The notes below the pieces were generated by a model, which saw only the letters and a list, made by a program, of their open reading frames with translations, did not search any database and was not told the DNA's origin. Below are positions 16,671 to 25,234 of a stretch of 64,000 bases of DNA, piece after piece (the stretch's first letter is position 1; each line of letters opens with the position of its first letter). Made by a program: the position numbers and the translations under genes. The stretch covers positions 49,581-113,580 of the forward strand of contig CAYUIQ010000002.1 in NCBI GenBank assembly GCA_964444795.1, given 5' to 3'. The DNA is from JABMRP01 sp964444795 (GTDB taxonomy: Bacteria; Planctomycetota; Planctomycetia; Pirellulales; Thermoguttaceae).

Positions 16671-18284
16671 TCACCCAATGGCGGTATGCCGCTGCCCCGA
16701 TTTTCGCCAGCGTTGCCCCAGAACCACGACGGCCAGGGGCCCGATGGCCAGCAGTCCGATCAGCACCAGGCAAATTCCGGCCACTTCGTGTTCGACACCG
16801 CTGTGCAGCAGGAGAAATATCCGAATCGCCACGGTGGTGACCCCCGGCGGAACGGTCAAATGGCTGGCCGACAGATCGCCCAGCGCGACCACGAAAGCCG
16901 CTGCCCAAGCCACCATCAGAGTGGACCGCCGCGCGGGCAGGGCAACACGGAACAACCGGCCCAGCGGACCGGCCCCGTCGACCGAGGCCGCGTGCAGGAG
17001 TTCGTCGTCCACGCTGCGCAGTCCGTGCCACACGATCAAGACGGCCACCGTCAGCGCCCGAAACGTCAGCGCCATCCACGGAGCCAGGATCGAACGGTCG
17101 TAGAGGAATACCAAGGGCGGAACATCCGGCCGGTTGAGCAGACGGATCACCGCCAGACCGACGACCGTGCCGGGCAGGGCCAAGGCCACCGAGGCGGTCA
17201 GCACGGCCGGAGCAGTCCACCATCGTCCGCGACGGGCCAGCCAGCCCAAGGGGACGGCACATGCAACCGCCGCGCTGGCGGCCAGCACGCCGATAGCGGC
17301 CGACCAGCCCAACTCGCGGCGATACTGCCAGGGACTCGATGCGACGGTGTCCAGGCACTTCACGACCGACCAGGTTCGCTCGCGGCCGGTGGGTGTCTGT
17401 TCGACCAGTACCCCGGCCTTAAAGAGCAGATTGGCCAACGGCAACACGGCCAGCAGCAACAGCACGGCCGCGGTGGCGATGGCCGTCGGGCGGCGGTATC
17501 GACCCAACCGAAAACACCAGGGCCGCCTTCCACCCACCGGGCGACGATATTGCATGACCCCGAGGCACAGCACCACGGCCACCGCCAGCGGCGCCACGGT
17601 CGCGATCAGGCCGGGAAACCCGCCCATACCGGCCGCTTCGCCCGTTTCGCCGACGGCCCACCGTGTGTAAAGCTCCTCGGCGTAGGTTCGCACACCGAAC
17701 AGATCGGTCACGGTCATTTCGCCGGCCGTGGTGACGACAACCCACAGCCCGGCCAAGCCAATCGCCGGGAGCATCGAGGGCAAGGTCACCCGCGCGAAGA
17801 CGCGTGGGGCGGAGGCGTCCAGCAGTGCCTGCTCTTCGGGCTCGGGGTCGGTCAGCCAGAGTCCGGCTCCGGTGATCAGCACGACCCAGGGCAGCGCGGC
17901 GGCCGCATGAACCCAGATCGCCCCGCTCCAACCGTCGATCCACGCGGGAGTGCGCCACGCCAGGGTACACCAGCCTTGGGTTCCGAATCCCGCCTGCCAC
18001 GCAGCCGCCTGTAAATAGAGGGGCATCACCAGCAGCACGGCCAGCAACAGCGCGACCGTCCGGCGCCCCGGCATGTCGGTGCGAACGATCGCCACCGCCA
18101 GCATTGTCCCCACCGGAAGGCTCACCGCACAGGTCGCGCCGCACAGCAGCAGCGTGTTGCCCACCAGCGACCAGGTCCGCCCGTCGGCCGACGAGGCCGA
18201 AAAGACAAAGGCCCCGGCAACTGTCAGCAGCAACAGCGTCAGCGGCAGGAATCGGCGATTGGGCCCATGGGGAAAAGCGGTCAC
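16671..18284 (-). CDS. ABC transporter permease, two-domain iron/thiamine (FbpB/ThiP) type
   Basis: Inner-membrane permease of a binding-protein-dependent importer, 537 residues with about twelve membrane helices in two fused BPD-type domains. Each half carries an EAA-like loop that docks the ATPase: EEQALLDASAPRVFARVTLP in the first and DELLHAASVDGAGPLGRLFR in the second. The fused layout is typical of ferric-iron and thiamine permeases. The start is a GTG at 18284. No ATP-binding or periplasmic binding subunit is encoded within the window, so its partners must be elsewhere and substrate remains open. Confidence 0.85.
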   Translation of the reverse strand: MTAFPHGPNRRFLPLTLLLLTVAGAFVFSASSADGRTWSLVGNTLLLCGATCAVSLPVGTMLAVAIVRTDMPGRRTVALLLAVLLVMPLYLQAAAWQAGFGTQGWCTLAWRTPAWIDGWSGAIWVHAAAALPWVVLITGAGLWLTDPEPEEQALLDASAPRVFARVTLPSMLPAIGLAGLWVVVTTAGEMTVTDLFGVRTYAEELYTRWAVGETGEAAGMGGFPGLIATVAPLAVAVVLCLGVMQYRRPVGGRRPWCFRLGRYRRPTAIATAAVLLLLAVLPLANLLFKAGVLVEQTPTGRERTWSVVKCLDTVASSPWQYRRELGWSAAIGVLAASAAVACAVPLGWLARRGRWWTAPAVLTASVALALPGTVVGLAVIRLLNRPDVPPLVFLYDRSILAPWMALTFRALTVAVLIVWHGLRSVDDELLHAASVDGAGPLGRLFRVALPARRSTLMVAWAAAFVVALGDLSASHLTVPPGVTTVAIRIFLLLHSGVEHEVAGICLVLIGLLAIGPLAVVVLGQRWRKSGQRHTAIG

Positions 18285-18323
18285 GGGTTGCCCGGAGCTA
18301 AAGCGGAGTTGGCCGGCGGGCCG

Positions 18324-18776
18324 TTACAGTTGACTGGCGTCGATTGCCTGTTGATCGCGGCGGTTGCCGAGGTAACGATGGGTGTTTGCGTCGATCGAGA
18401 AGCTCATCGAGCGGACCGATCCGTCGCAGAAGGCAACGACAAACCCGTTGGCGTGGGCGCTGCCAAACGTCCAGAAATTCGCGCTGCCGGCCCTGTCCTG
18501 CATTGGCTGGTAACAGGTCCACGAGAACAGGTCATAGTCGTCGGCTCCCAAGGCCGGTTCGTCGTCACCGTAGTCGTTGCCGGTGAAGTAGTTGTCGGGA
18601 TTGAGATACTTCTCACCGACCAGGTACGTGTTGCTGGCCCCGTCTTTGATCTCGGCCATGGTCACTTCGCGAACCGACTGAACGGCCGGCAGCAGCAACC
18701 CGATGAGGATGCCGATGATCGCAATGACGACCAACAGCTCGACCAACGTGAACGCGCGGCGCGCATCGTTTGCCAT
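18324..18776 (-). CDS. Shortened DUF1559-type prepilin-like protein
   Basis: Type IV pilin/pseudopilin-like protein of 150 residues. The N-terminal class III signal (RRAFTLVELLVVIAIIGILI, with Glu at +5) and the C-terminal family signature (DGASNTYLVGEK ... FGSAHANGFVVAFCDGSVR) are both intact. Usual planctomycete members are about 250-350 residues; here the N-terminal helix (VQSVREV) runs almost directly into the DGASNT region, so most of the middle domain, including the usual CxNNLKQ segment, is missing. The frame is open and the ends are conserved, so it is either a clean internal deletion that still folds or a decaying paralogue. AAAGGAG precedes the start by about 13 bases. Confidence 0.8.
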   Translation of the reverse strand: MANDARRAFTLVELLVVIAIIGILIGLLLPAVQSVREVTMAEIKDGASNTYLVGEKYLNPDNYFTGNDYGDDEPALGADDYDLFSWTCYQPMQDRAGSANFWTFGSAHANGFVVAFCDGSVRSMSFSIDANTHRYLGNRRDQQAIDASQL

Positions 18777-19056
18777 GGCTTCTCTGGTCCTGCCGAGAAA
18801 GGAGGGATGCCCTGTTCCGCGCGCCGGGGCCTAATCCGACGCGCCCATCGCCCTTTAGTTTACCACACCGTTTGCCTAAAGCGAAACCCACCCCCGGGGT
18901 GGGTTGTGAGTAATACCGCATACGCGATTGGCGGCGGCGTCACGGTGCGAAGGCCCCCCGACAGACCGTGGTCTGGCTGGCTTGTCGCGTGGCAAAAGGG
19001 CAAGAAACCGACAAAAGGGGCGAGTCCTGGGCTTGGAACTGGCCTCACACAGGTGG

Positions 19057-20517
19057 TCATAGGTCGGCTGTCAAGTCGGACAGGTCTTCAGCGATCCGTC
19101 CGTCTGCTTCAAGATGCTCGCGGATCTCGTCAGGAATCTGCGGGGCCAAGGATACCCGCTGGATCGTCCAGTCGGCATACTTGGGAAACTGTGCCAAGAA
19201 CCGCTCGACATGTCCGTCGAAAACCGGCACGTCGGTTGCCAGTTTCTCGGCGGATCGTTTGCACGATCCGAAGCGAATGACGGAATGGGTTTCGTCAAGC
19301 GCCACCAGATCAATCTCCGTGTTTCCGCCGTCCCAGTAACCTTGGACCCGATGCGTCAAGCCAAAATCGCCTACCTGCTTCCGGCTGCGTTCTTCGTACA
19401 GCGTGCCCACAAGTTTCTCGAAGGCTCGACCTTCCACGTCGAATAGCCGCTGGTTGGCAGCAGAAACCAGTTCCTCAACCGGTTGGAAATTGAGTGCCGT
19501 GATGGAACGAGCAATGGCCGCCAGCCATGCTTGAAGGAAATTGTCCGCCAGATAATAGCGGTTACGACGCGCCCTGGGCTTTGCAAAGATCGGCAATCGT
19601 TTTTCGATCAGCCGATACCGTTCCGACAGGACTTTCAGATAGCCGCCAACTTGCTCCGAACTGTCGCCACTGACCTGGCGAACGTTCTCGACCAGATCCT
19701 TGTGCGCACAGCCGCCGTGCCGGGCGATGAATTTCAGCACGACGTCATAGCGACCGTGCAGTTCCTTGAGGAACCAGTTGTCAGCCTCGGTGCGTAACGG
19801 CGATGAGCTTTCGAAGAAGGTTCGTCGAAGCAAGACCGTTCGGTCGCTGGCCAGCACGCCTTGTTCATAGCAGTCTCGGTAGAACTTCGGCACGCCTTCA
19901 AAAAGGGTCCAAAGGAAAATCAACCGGCTCGGCAACGTGTCGGCGTGCTCGCGGAGAATTTCCAGGACCGAGGCAATGTCCAAGTGCGAAAGGGCGATCT
20001 CGTCCGTCGTGCGGTTGTACAACGGGGCAGAACGATTCTCCAAGATTTCCGTCATCTCGGTATGGATCGACCCGAGCACGATAAGCCCCCCCCGCACGCG
20101 ATCCGCTTCAGAGGAGAGTACATCCACCACCGCCTGCAACGAGGAGCAAAACGGTTGTAAGAGCCGCCGATTGAAGTATTGGAATTCGTCCAACACCACC
20201 ACGTAGCCTGACCGGGCGAACGAGCCGATCAGTTGCGCGAATTCGGCCAGCGTTGCCGGGCGGTTGAACCGGTCGGCCGGCACGTGAAAGCTCTCCATCG
20301 CGTCGGCAACGGCAGACAGCACGCCGGCCGGCCCGGAATCGGGAATTTGGACATAGAAGACTGGCCTCGCGGCTGTTTTTTGGAGCGTCTGCTGGATCAG
20401 GGTTGTCTTCCCGATCCGCCGACGACCGGTCATTTTGGCGAAGAACCAGCGATCCCGGCTGAGGATCTCGGCAGTCAGTCTCAACTCCTCCGTACGGCCG
20501 TAGAATCCCCATGACAT
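19057..20517 (-). CDS. AAA ATPase with DUF234-type C-terminus (archaeal-type ATPase)
   Basis: A 486-residue STAND/MNS-clade P-loop ATPase. Walker A GRRRIGKTTL is at about 31-40 and Walker B VVLDEFQYF at about 125; a winged-helix region follows (about 270-340), then a C-terminal nuclease-like (DUF234) part with EKLVGTLYEE and IDLVALDE-type residues (TEIDLVALDETHSVIRFGSCK), resembling a PD-(D/E)xK core. Start at 20517 is an ATG; the TTG at 20523 is less likely. These genes occur sporadically in bacteria and archaea and have been linked, without proof, to mobile elements or defence. Its base composition is somewhat less GC-rich than its neighbours and it has no operon partner, which fits horizontal acquisition. 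Confidence 0.82.
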   Translation of the reverse strand: MSWGFYGRTEELRLTAEILSRDRWFFAKMTGRRRIGKTTLIQQTLQKTAARPVFYVQIPDSGPAGVLSAVADAMESFHVPADRFNRPATLAEFAQLIGSFARSGYVVVLDEFQYFNRRLLQPFCSSLQAVVDVLSSEADRVRGGLIVLGSIHTEMTEILENRSAPLYNRTTDEIALSHLDIASVLEILREHADTLPSRLIFLWTLFEGVPKFYRDCYEQGVLASDRTVLLRRTFFESSSPLRTEADNWFLKELHGRYDVVLKFIARHGGCAHKDLVENVRQVSGDSSEQVGGYLKVLSERYRLIEKRLPIFAKPRARRNRYYLADNFLQAWLAAIARSITALNFQPVEELVSAANQRLFDVEGRAFEKLVGTLYEERSRKQVGDFGLTHRVQGYWDGGNTEIDLVALDETHSVIRFGSCKRSAEKLATDVPVFDGHVERFLAQFPKYADWTIQRVSLAPQIPDEIREHLEADGRIAEDLSDLTADL

Positions 20518-20696
20518 GGCCAAGGCCCCCCTAAGATAAAATGTATTACCTTAGCGGATTGTACGCCGTAAGTCCTTCCAACACAACAGAAAACGAGCAG
20601 GAAGTTCCCGTTTCCGCAGATTTCTTAGTTGCGGACGCATTCTTTGTATGTACCCTGATTTCCCCAGGTCCGCGCGTTTCTCTTGGGGACTTCCGC

Positions 20697-21458
20697 ATGC
20701 CGCCCCCGCAGGGTAGGATAGATGGTTGGCAAAGGGACAAGGCAAGTGGGTTGTACGGTCAATCGGCGTCGAGGCGCATTGTGAGGAATGTCCGAGGCAA
20801 TGGTCCACGCAATGGTCCAAGCGGTGATCCACCCGGTCCGACGATTTCGGACAGGATTGCCCAGACCGTCCTGGCGCTGACGGCCCGATTCCTCAGCGGA
20901 GCCAGTGTGCGCTGGATCGACTGCCAGCCGGACACCTGCCAACGGGTCTACTTCGCCAACCATACGAGTCATCTCGACGCGGTGGTGATCTGGTCGGCCT
21001 TGCCACCGGCGATTCGCGTGCTGACCCGCCCGGTCGCCGCCGCGGACTATTGGACGGCGGGACTGATTCGTCGCTATCTGAGCGGCCGGGTGTTCAATGC
21101 GCTGCTGATCGACCGCAAGGAAATCAAGGTACATCGCAGTCCGATCGACATGATGATTCGGGAAATGGGTGACCGCTTTTCATTGATCCTTTTTCCCCAG
21201 GGCGGCCGGAGTATGGGCCCGGAGGTGGGCGAGTTCAAGAGCGGCTTGTATTATCTGTGCAAGAAGCGGCCGGACCTGGAGTGCGTGCCGGTTTACCTGG
21301 ACAACATGAACCGCATCTTGCCGCGAGGCGAGGTGCTTCCGGTACCCCTGCTCAGCCGCATTAGTTTCGGGCCGCCTTTGTGGCTGGAGGCGGGTGAACC
21401 GAAGAATCAGTTTCTCGGCCGGGCACGTCAGGCCGTGCAGCGACTGAAGGAAGCCTAA
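20697..21458 (+). CDS. 1-acyl-glycerol-3-phosphate acyltransferase (PlsC-like)
   Basis: Membrane-associated acyltransferase that adds an acyl chain to lysophosphatidate, giving phosphatidate, the substrate of the CdsA encoded next. Motif I NHTSHLD (the NHxxxxD catalytic pair) and motif III FPQGGRSM are present, with motif IV-like VPVYLDNMN. The start is uncertain: the frame is open from 20541, but residues before the ATG at 20697 have no family features; a still later start near 20850 is possible. It is 21 bases from cdsA, so the two form a phospholipid operon. Confidence 0.75.
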   Translation: MPPPQGRIDGWQRDKASGLYGQSASRRIVRNVRGNGPRNGPSGDPPGPTISDRIAQTVLALTARFLSGASVRWIDCQPDTCQRVYFANHTSHLDAVVIWSALPPAIRVLTRPVAAADYWTAGLIRRYLSGRVFNALLIDRKEIKVHRSPIDMMIREMGDRFSLILFPQGGRSMGPEVGEFKSGLYYLCKKRPDLECVPVYLDNMNRILPRGEVLPVPLLSRISFGPPLWLEAGEPKNQFLGRARQAVQRLKEA

Positions 21459-21479
21459 TCCGCAACGAGATCCGATGCC

Positions 21480-22439
21480 ATGGAGCCGAAAACTCTCATC
21501 CTCGTCGGCGCCGTGTTGATCCTCCTGGCCGCGGCCACCGCGGCGGTGCAGATCTTGCGCCGGCGAACCGATCTGGGGCTTAACCCGGCGGCCCTGGAGG
21601 CGTTCGGATCGCGCGTGCGGGCGTGGTGGTTGATTTGCGCGGTGGTGGCCGGCGCGTTTGTGGTCGGCAAGGTGGCCACGGTGGTCGTGTTCGGGCTGAT
21701 TTCGTTTTGGGCCCTGCGCGAGTTCATCACACTCACCCCCACCCGCCCCGGAGACCATCGGGCGCTGTTCTGGGTGTTTGTTCTCTGCACGCCGCTGCAA
21801 TACGTGTTGGTGGGGATGGGGGAGGAACAGTACGGGCTGTACAGCATCTTGATCCCCGTCTACGCCTTTCTTTTCATCCCCGCGCGGATCGCCATGGCCG
21901 GCGACTACAAGCGGTTTCTCGAGCGGACGGCCAAGATTCAGGCCGGCTTGCTCATCTGCGTCTATTGCTTCAGTTACGCCGCGGCGCTGCTGACGTTGGA
22001 CCTCGGGGAGAACGCCGACCCGGACGCCAACGAGCGACTCCTCTTCTTCTTCGTCGTCATCGTACAACTAAGCGACGTCCTGCAATTTGCCTGGTCGAAA
22101 CTACCGACCAAGCATGTGATCGTGCCGACCATTTCGCCGACGAAGACCTGGGAGGGGCTGATCGGCGGTGTGGTCAGTGCCGCGCTGGTCGGCGCCGCGC
22201 TGGCCTGGGCGACGCCTTTTGAGCAATGGTGGATGGCCGCCGTCATGTCGACGGTTATCGCCCTGATGGGGTTCGCCGGCAGCCTGACCATGTCGGCCAT
22301 CAAACGCGACCGGGGCGTCCGCGATTACGGCACCCTGGTCGAAGGGCACGGCGGCGCCCTGGATCGCATCGACTCGATCTGCTTCGCCGCCCCCGTCTTC
22401 TTCCATCTCACCCGCTACTATCTCACGCTGGTCGGGTGA
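21480..22439 (+). CDS. cdsA: Phosphatidate cytidylyltransferase
   Basis: Integral membrane enzyme making CDP-diacylglycerol from phosphatidate and CTP, the branch point to all bacterial phospholipids. The 319-residue protein has about eight membrane helices and the CDP-DAG synthase signature near its end: SAIKRDRGVRDYGTLVEGHG then GALDRIDSICF, with the earlier SPTKTWEGLIGG. The start is ATG at 21480, 21 bases after the acyltransferase. Coexpression with a PlsC-like enzyme gives two consecutive steps. Confidence 0.94.
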   Translation: MEPKTLILVGAVLILLAAATAAVQILRRRTDLGLNPAALEAFGSRVRAWWLICAVVAGAFVVGKVATVVVFGLISFWALREFITLTPTRPGDHRALFWVFVLCTPLQYVLVGMGEEQYGLYSILIPVYAFLFIPARIAMAGDYKRFLERTAKIQAGLLICVYCFSYAAALLTLDLGENADPDANERLLFFFVVIVQLSDVLQFAWSKLPTKHVIVPTISPTKTWEGLIGGVVSAALVGAALAWATPFEQWWMAAVMSTVIALMGFAGSLTMSAIKRDRGVRDYGTLVEGHGGALDRIDSICFAAPVFFHLTRYYLTLVG

Positions 22440-22514
22440 GGTGGACCATAGGAATCGAGTACAATTGAGAGACCGTCGATTACTCGACTTGGTCATTGGG
22501 GGTGTCGGCAATGA

Positions 22515-22613
22515 CCGAATCACGTCCGATCCGGCGGAGATATTCGCCAAGCGCTGGAATACGCAGCGGCGAATCTCGACGACAAGGTGGTTGAACTTCG
22601 GGCCGCGCCATGA
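22515..22613 (+). pseudogene. C-terminal remnant of a DUF433-like antitoxin
   Basis: A 32-codon open fragment with a stop just upstream (22512-22514) reads GDIRQALEYAAANLDDK, matching the last helix of DUF433 proteins (pattern xDIxxALxYAA). It ends with TGA at 22611-22613, overlapping an ATG exactly as intact DUF433/DUF5615 pairs often do. The first two thirds of the gene are not recognisable. Confidence 0.5.
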
Positions 22614-22735
22614 AGCTGCTGTTGGACCAGGGACTCAAGCAGCCCAACACTTCTATTCAAGCCTCCTCGCCAAATTCGTGGGTTGACTACGGCTATGGGA
22701 GTCCTGAGTTGTTGTTTGGAAGGATCTTACAGTGA
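22610..22735 (+). pseudogene. N-terminal remnant of a DUF5615 PIN-like toxin
   Basis: The 41-codon frame begins MKLLLDQGL, the characteristic first strand (with catalytic-type Asp) of DUF5615 PIN-like proteins, and then loses similarity and stops at 22733-22735. A frameshift shortly after codon 9 could restore a more family-like run (AAQHFYSSLLAKFVG). The ATGA overlap with the antitoxin remnant supports a former gene pair. Confidence 0.45.
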
Positions 22736-22769
22736 TCGAGGTGGTGAGCTTTTCGACGGTGAAAAACCA

Positions 22770-22822
22770 AGTACGGGTCCCTCTTCTCTGTTCGGCGTGA
22801 ACAGAGAAGAGGAACCCGTACT
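22770..22822. repeat. 24-bp-arm hairpin downstream of cdsA
   Basis: Arms 22770-22793 and 22799-22822 pair at 23 of 24 positions round the loop GGCGT. The stem begins AGTACGGGT and there is no T tract on either side, so it is probably a palindromic repeat, though it could attenuate the converging cdsA and minus-strand transcripts. Confidence 0.75.
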
Positions 22823-22859
22823 GGCCCGTTCGTTTCACCCCTGAATCTCCGGCAGAACC

Positions 22860-24962
22860 CTATTCAAGACCTCCGCCGTCCCGCTGCTCGACAACCACCC
22901 GAACCACCGCCCCCTCCTTCACACTCACCGGCAGCCCATCGCGCAATTGCCGACCGGTGAAAATGCGGGGCGATTCTTCCGATGAATTCCGCACGGCATA
23001 TCGCCTATCCGCCGCGACCGTGAACCACTCGGGAAACTGGTTCAAACGTGGGTAGTCGATCGGCAGCTTCAGATAGTCCCGATGCCGCGGGACGTCGAAG
23101 ATCACCCGGCCGTCCCACGGGTCGTCGGCGGCGATGTGAATCAACAGCTCGTCGCCGTGGCGCACGGCCCCGAAGCGAAGGTCGGCTCGCCACGGGCGGA
23201 CGGTCAACCCCTGTGTCTTCCAGAGGGCGTATAACAACCACGTCCGCGCCGAATTGCCGTCGCCGTGCCAGCCTTCGATCACTCCGTCGGGCTTCTGACG
23301 CCGGAACATGTAGCGGATCTCATGGTCGATCCACTCGGCGACCGAAGGGACCGCTTCCCGGTTGTAGAGGTTCAGGGCGCTTTCGATCGAGTCGGCATAG
23401 CCGTCGTTGCTACCGCCTTCCCAGCCGTAATCGCGGTAATGTTCGTTCATGTTGCCCAGCGCCCGCAGCACGGCCTGGCGATAGGCCTCGGTCTTGTCGA
23501 CCAGGTAGACCGAGTAGTAGCCGTTGTACGTATAGCCCCAGGTATCGCAGATCCGCTTGTCGTGGGCCCCGGTTTTGGGATGGATCGACGTGTAGACCAT
23601 GCCGTGTTCGTTCGTTCCGACCTGGAGGATCCGGTCGAGCATTTCGTGTAGCGGCTCGCGATAGGCCTCCTTCTTCGGCCGGTCGGCGAAGTGGACGGTC
23701 ACGTACAGTTCGCACAATCCGGAGACAATCTCGCCGCCGTGTGCGATGAGCCGGAGACTGTCCGCGTCGCGCGTCGGATGATGATCGCCCAGCAGATAGT
23801 AATCGCCGATACGCAACGCGTACCCGAGGTACTTCTTGTCGCCGGTCATCCAGTAGGCGCGGCAGAGCACTTGTAGCATCTCGCCGTTGATTTCCGTATT
23901 GGTCGAGGGGATGCTTCCCCAGCGCGAGTCGACGGGAGCGTGTTGCCATAGGTCGTCGAGAATCCCCAGCATCCGATCGGTCCAAGGGCACGGCCCGAGC
24001 CACTCGGTCACCGCCAGCAGGCCGTCCTTGCAGTACTCCGAACTGCCGAAGATGATCTTGTCGCGGTTCGCCTCGGCGTCGACGAATCCCTGCTTGGTAA
24101 ACGACCAGTCGTCGGGCATTCGGCCGATTCGGCAAGTGAGCCGGGTTTCGGTCCGGAGCATGTCGAGCATCCGCCCTTCGAACAGCGGCCGATCGGTCAT
24201 TGCCGCGGTGATGACCATGAAGGGGTAGTTGTCGGCGGCCGCGTCCTTGGCGTTCCAGAAGTCGCGGTTGCGGCTAAGGTTTCGCGGAATCAGGCCCGTC
24301 GTGGCGTCGGCGTGCGCAAGCCAGCCGTCGATGAACCGGCGGCAGCGGAAGAAGGCCTCGGCAGCTTGTCGCGAGTTGATCTCGGCCCGACGAAAGGCCG
24401 CTTCTTGGGAGCCCACCGCTGGCGGTTCCGCGGGCGCCGGCGGCTCGCGGTCCCAGATCGCCCGCATCTCGGCAAAAGCGTCCGCTTGTGCCACCGGCTC
24501 GGCCACGGGCGCGTGGAACGTGATCTTGTGTACCGGCTTCTTTCGATCGATCGAGCCGGGGTCGTCGCCGCCGGACAGTCGCACGGCCGCGATAAATGCC
24601 TGCGGACTGCCGGTCTGTTTGAGCGTCACTGCGTAGCCGTTGCCGGCGATCCCCGGTGGTAGCGGCACGGCAATCCAACGAAACCCGCTGTAGCCGCCCT
24701 CACGGATCTTCACCTCGCGGCCGTTGATGCTCGCGGTGGCCGACCGGACGTCGCCCTTGGCCCCCCAAAGCAACTCCAGCACGTGTCCCGGCCGCGGCGC
24801 CACGTCGATCGAGAGCGTAACGTCGCCGTGACCCAACCAGAGATACGGCGTCGATGCGTAGACGTCCTTTGCCTTCTCGAAACGGACCCATGCCAGCGCG
24901 TTATCCGGGGCTGGTTCGTCCGCGAGGCAAAGTGTGGACAAGGTCAAGACGATGGCAAGCAT
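22860..24962 (-). CDS. Secreted six-hairpin (alpha/alpha-toroid) protein, probable glycan-active enzyme
   Basis: A 700-residue exported protein without a named family I can be sure of. It has a short signal peptide (MLAIVLTLSTLCLA), then a beta-rich carbohydrate-binding-like module (about 20-150; WLGHGDVTLSIDVAP, GYSGFRWIAVPLPPG), then a long helical region (about 190-600) with paired helices and Trp/Tyr/Asp-rich turns (GLIPRNLSRNRDFWNAKDAA, DSRWGSIPSTNTEINGEML, HGMVYTSIHPKTGAHDKR), as in six-hairpin glycosidases, and a C-terminal beta region (about 600-700). GAGGAG precedes the ATG. The downstream-acting GH105-type gene just upstream on the same strand supports a role in breaking down acidic polysaccharides. 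Confidence 0.6.
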   Translation of the reverse strand: MLAIVLTLSTLCLADEPAPDNALAWVRFEKAKDVYASTPYLWLGHGDVTLSIDVAPRPGHVLELLWGAKGDVRSATASINGREVKIREGGYSGFRWIAVPLPPGIAGNGYAVTLKQTGSPQAFIAAVRLSGGDDPGSIDRKKPVHKITFHAPVAEPVAQADAFAEMRAIWDREPPAPAEPPAVGSQEAAFRRAEINSRQAAEAFFRCRRFIDGWLAHADATTGLIPRNLSRNRDFWNAKDAAADNYPFMVITAAMTDRPLFEGRMLDMLRTETRLTCRIGRMPDDWSFTKQGFVDAEANRDKIIFGSSEYCKDGLLAVTEWLGPCPWTDRMLGILDDLWQHAPVDSRWGSIPSTNTEINGEMLQVLCRAYWMTGDKKYLGYALRIGDYYLLGDHHPTRDADSLRLIAHGGEIVSGLCELYVTVHFADRPKKEAYREPLHEMLDRILQVGTNEHGMVYTSIHPKTGAHDKRICDTWGYTYNGYYSVYLVDKTEAYRQAVLRALGNMNEHYRDYGWEGGSNDGYADSIESALNLYNREAVPSVAEWIDHEIRYMFRRQKPDGVIEGWHGDGNSARTWLLYALWKTQGLTVRPWRADLRFGAVRHGDELLIHIAADDPWDGRVIFDVPRHRDYLKLPIDYPRLNQFPEWFTVAADRRYAVRNSSEESPRIFTGRQLRDGLPVSVKEGAVVRVVVEQRDGGGLE

Positions 24963-24995
24963 GGTATCTCCTCATGTACGGATCTCAAAACGCTC

Positions 24996-25221
24996 GGGTG
25001 CCACTGGCGTCTCGCCAGTGCTTCCTTGTCCGTAGCTTGCACACCGAAGCGACCGATAAAACATTTTGCGAGTCGATCGTTTCAAAGCTGCGTGGTGTTT
25101 TGCACATTCCAAAGGGGCACGTTCACCCCGCCCCGGAGTCGATTGCCAATCGTGCTTTTCTTGGTTCGGTAGAGTGCAAGCTACGAGCCCAAGAAGCACT
25201 GGCGAGACGCCAGTGGCACCC
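24996..25221. repeat. Two-arm inverted repeat, each arm itself palindromic
   Basis: Left arm 24996-25042 and right arm 25174-25221 are inverted copies containing GGTGCCACTGGCG-TCT-CGCCAGTGCTT and, further in, GTAGCTTGCAC. Each arm folds on its own through ACTGGCG/CGCCAGT. The 130-base centre has no gene. It occupies the gap between the six-hairpin gene and the GH105 gene; the layout is that of a small non-autonomous element. Confidence 0.75.
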
Positions 25222-25234
25222 ACCTCCCGGTCAT

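Larger units (their letters stand above)
22440..22859. other. Gene-free stretch with toxin-antitoxin remnants and a long hairpin
   Basis: 420 bases after cdsA. It contains the decayed pair at 22515-22735 and a 53-base hairpin at 22770-22822, each listed separately. Nothing else seen. Confidence 0.6.
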
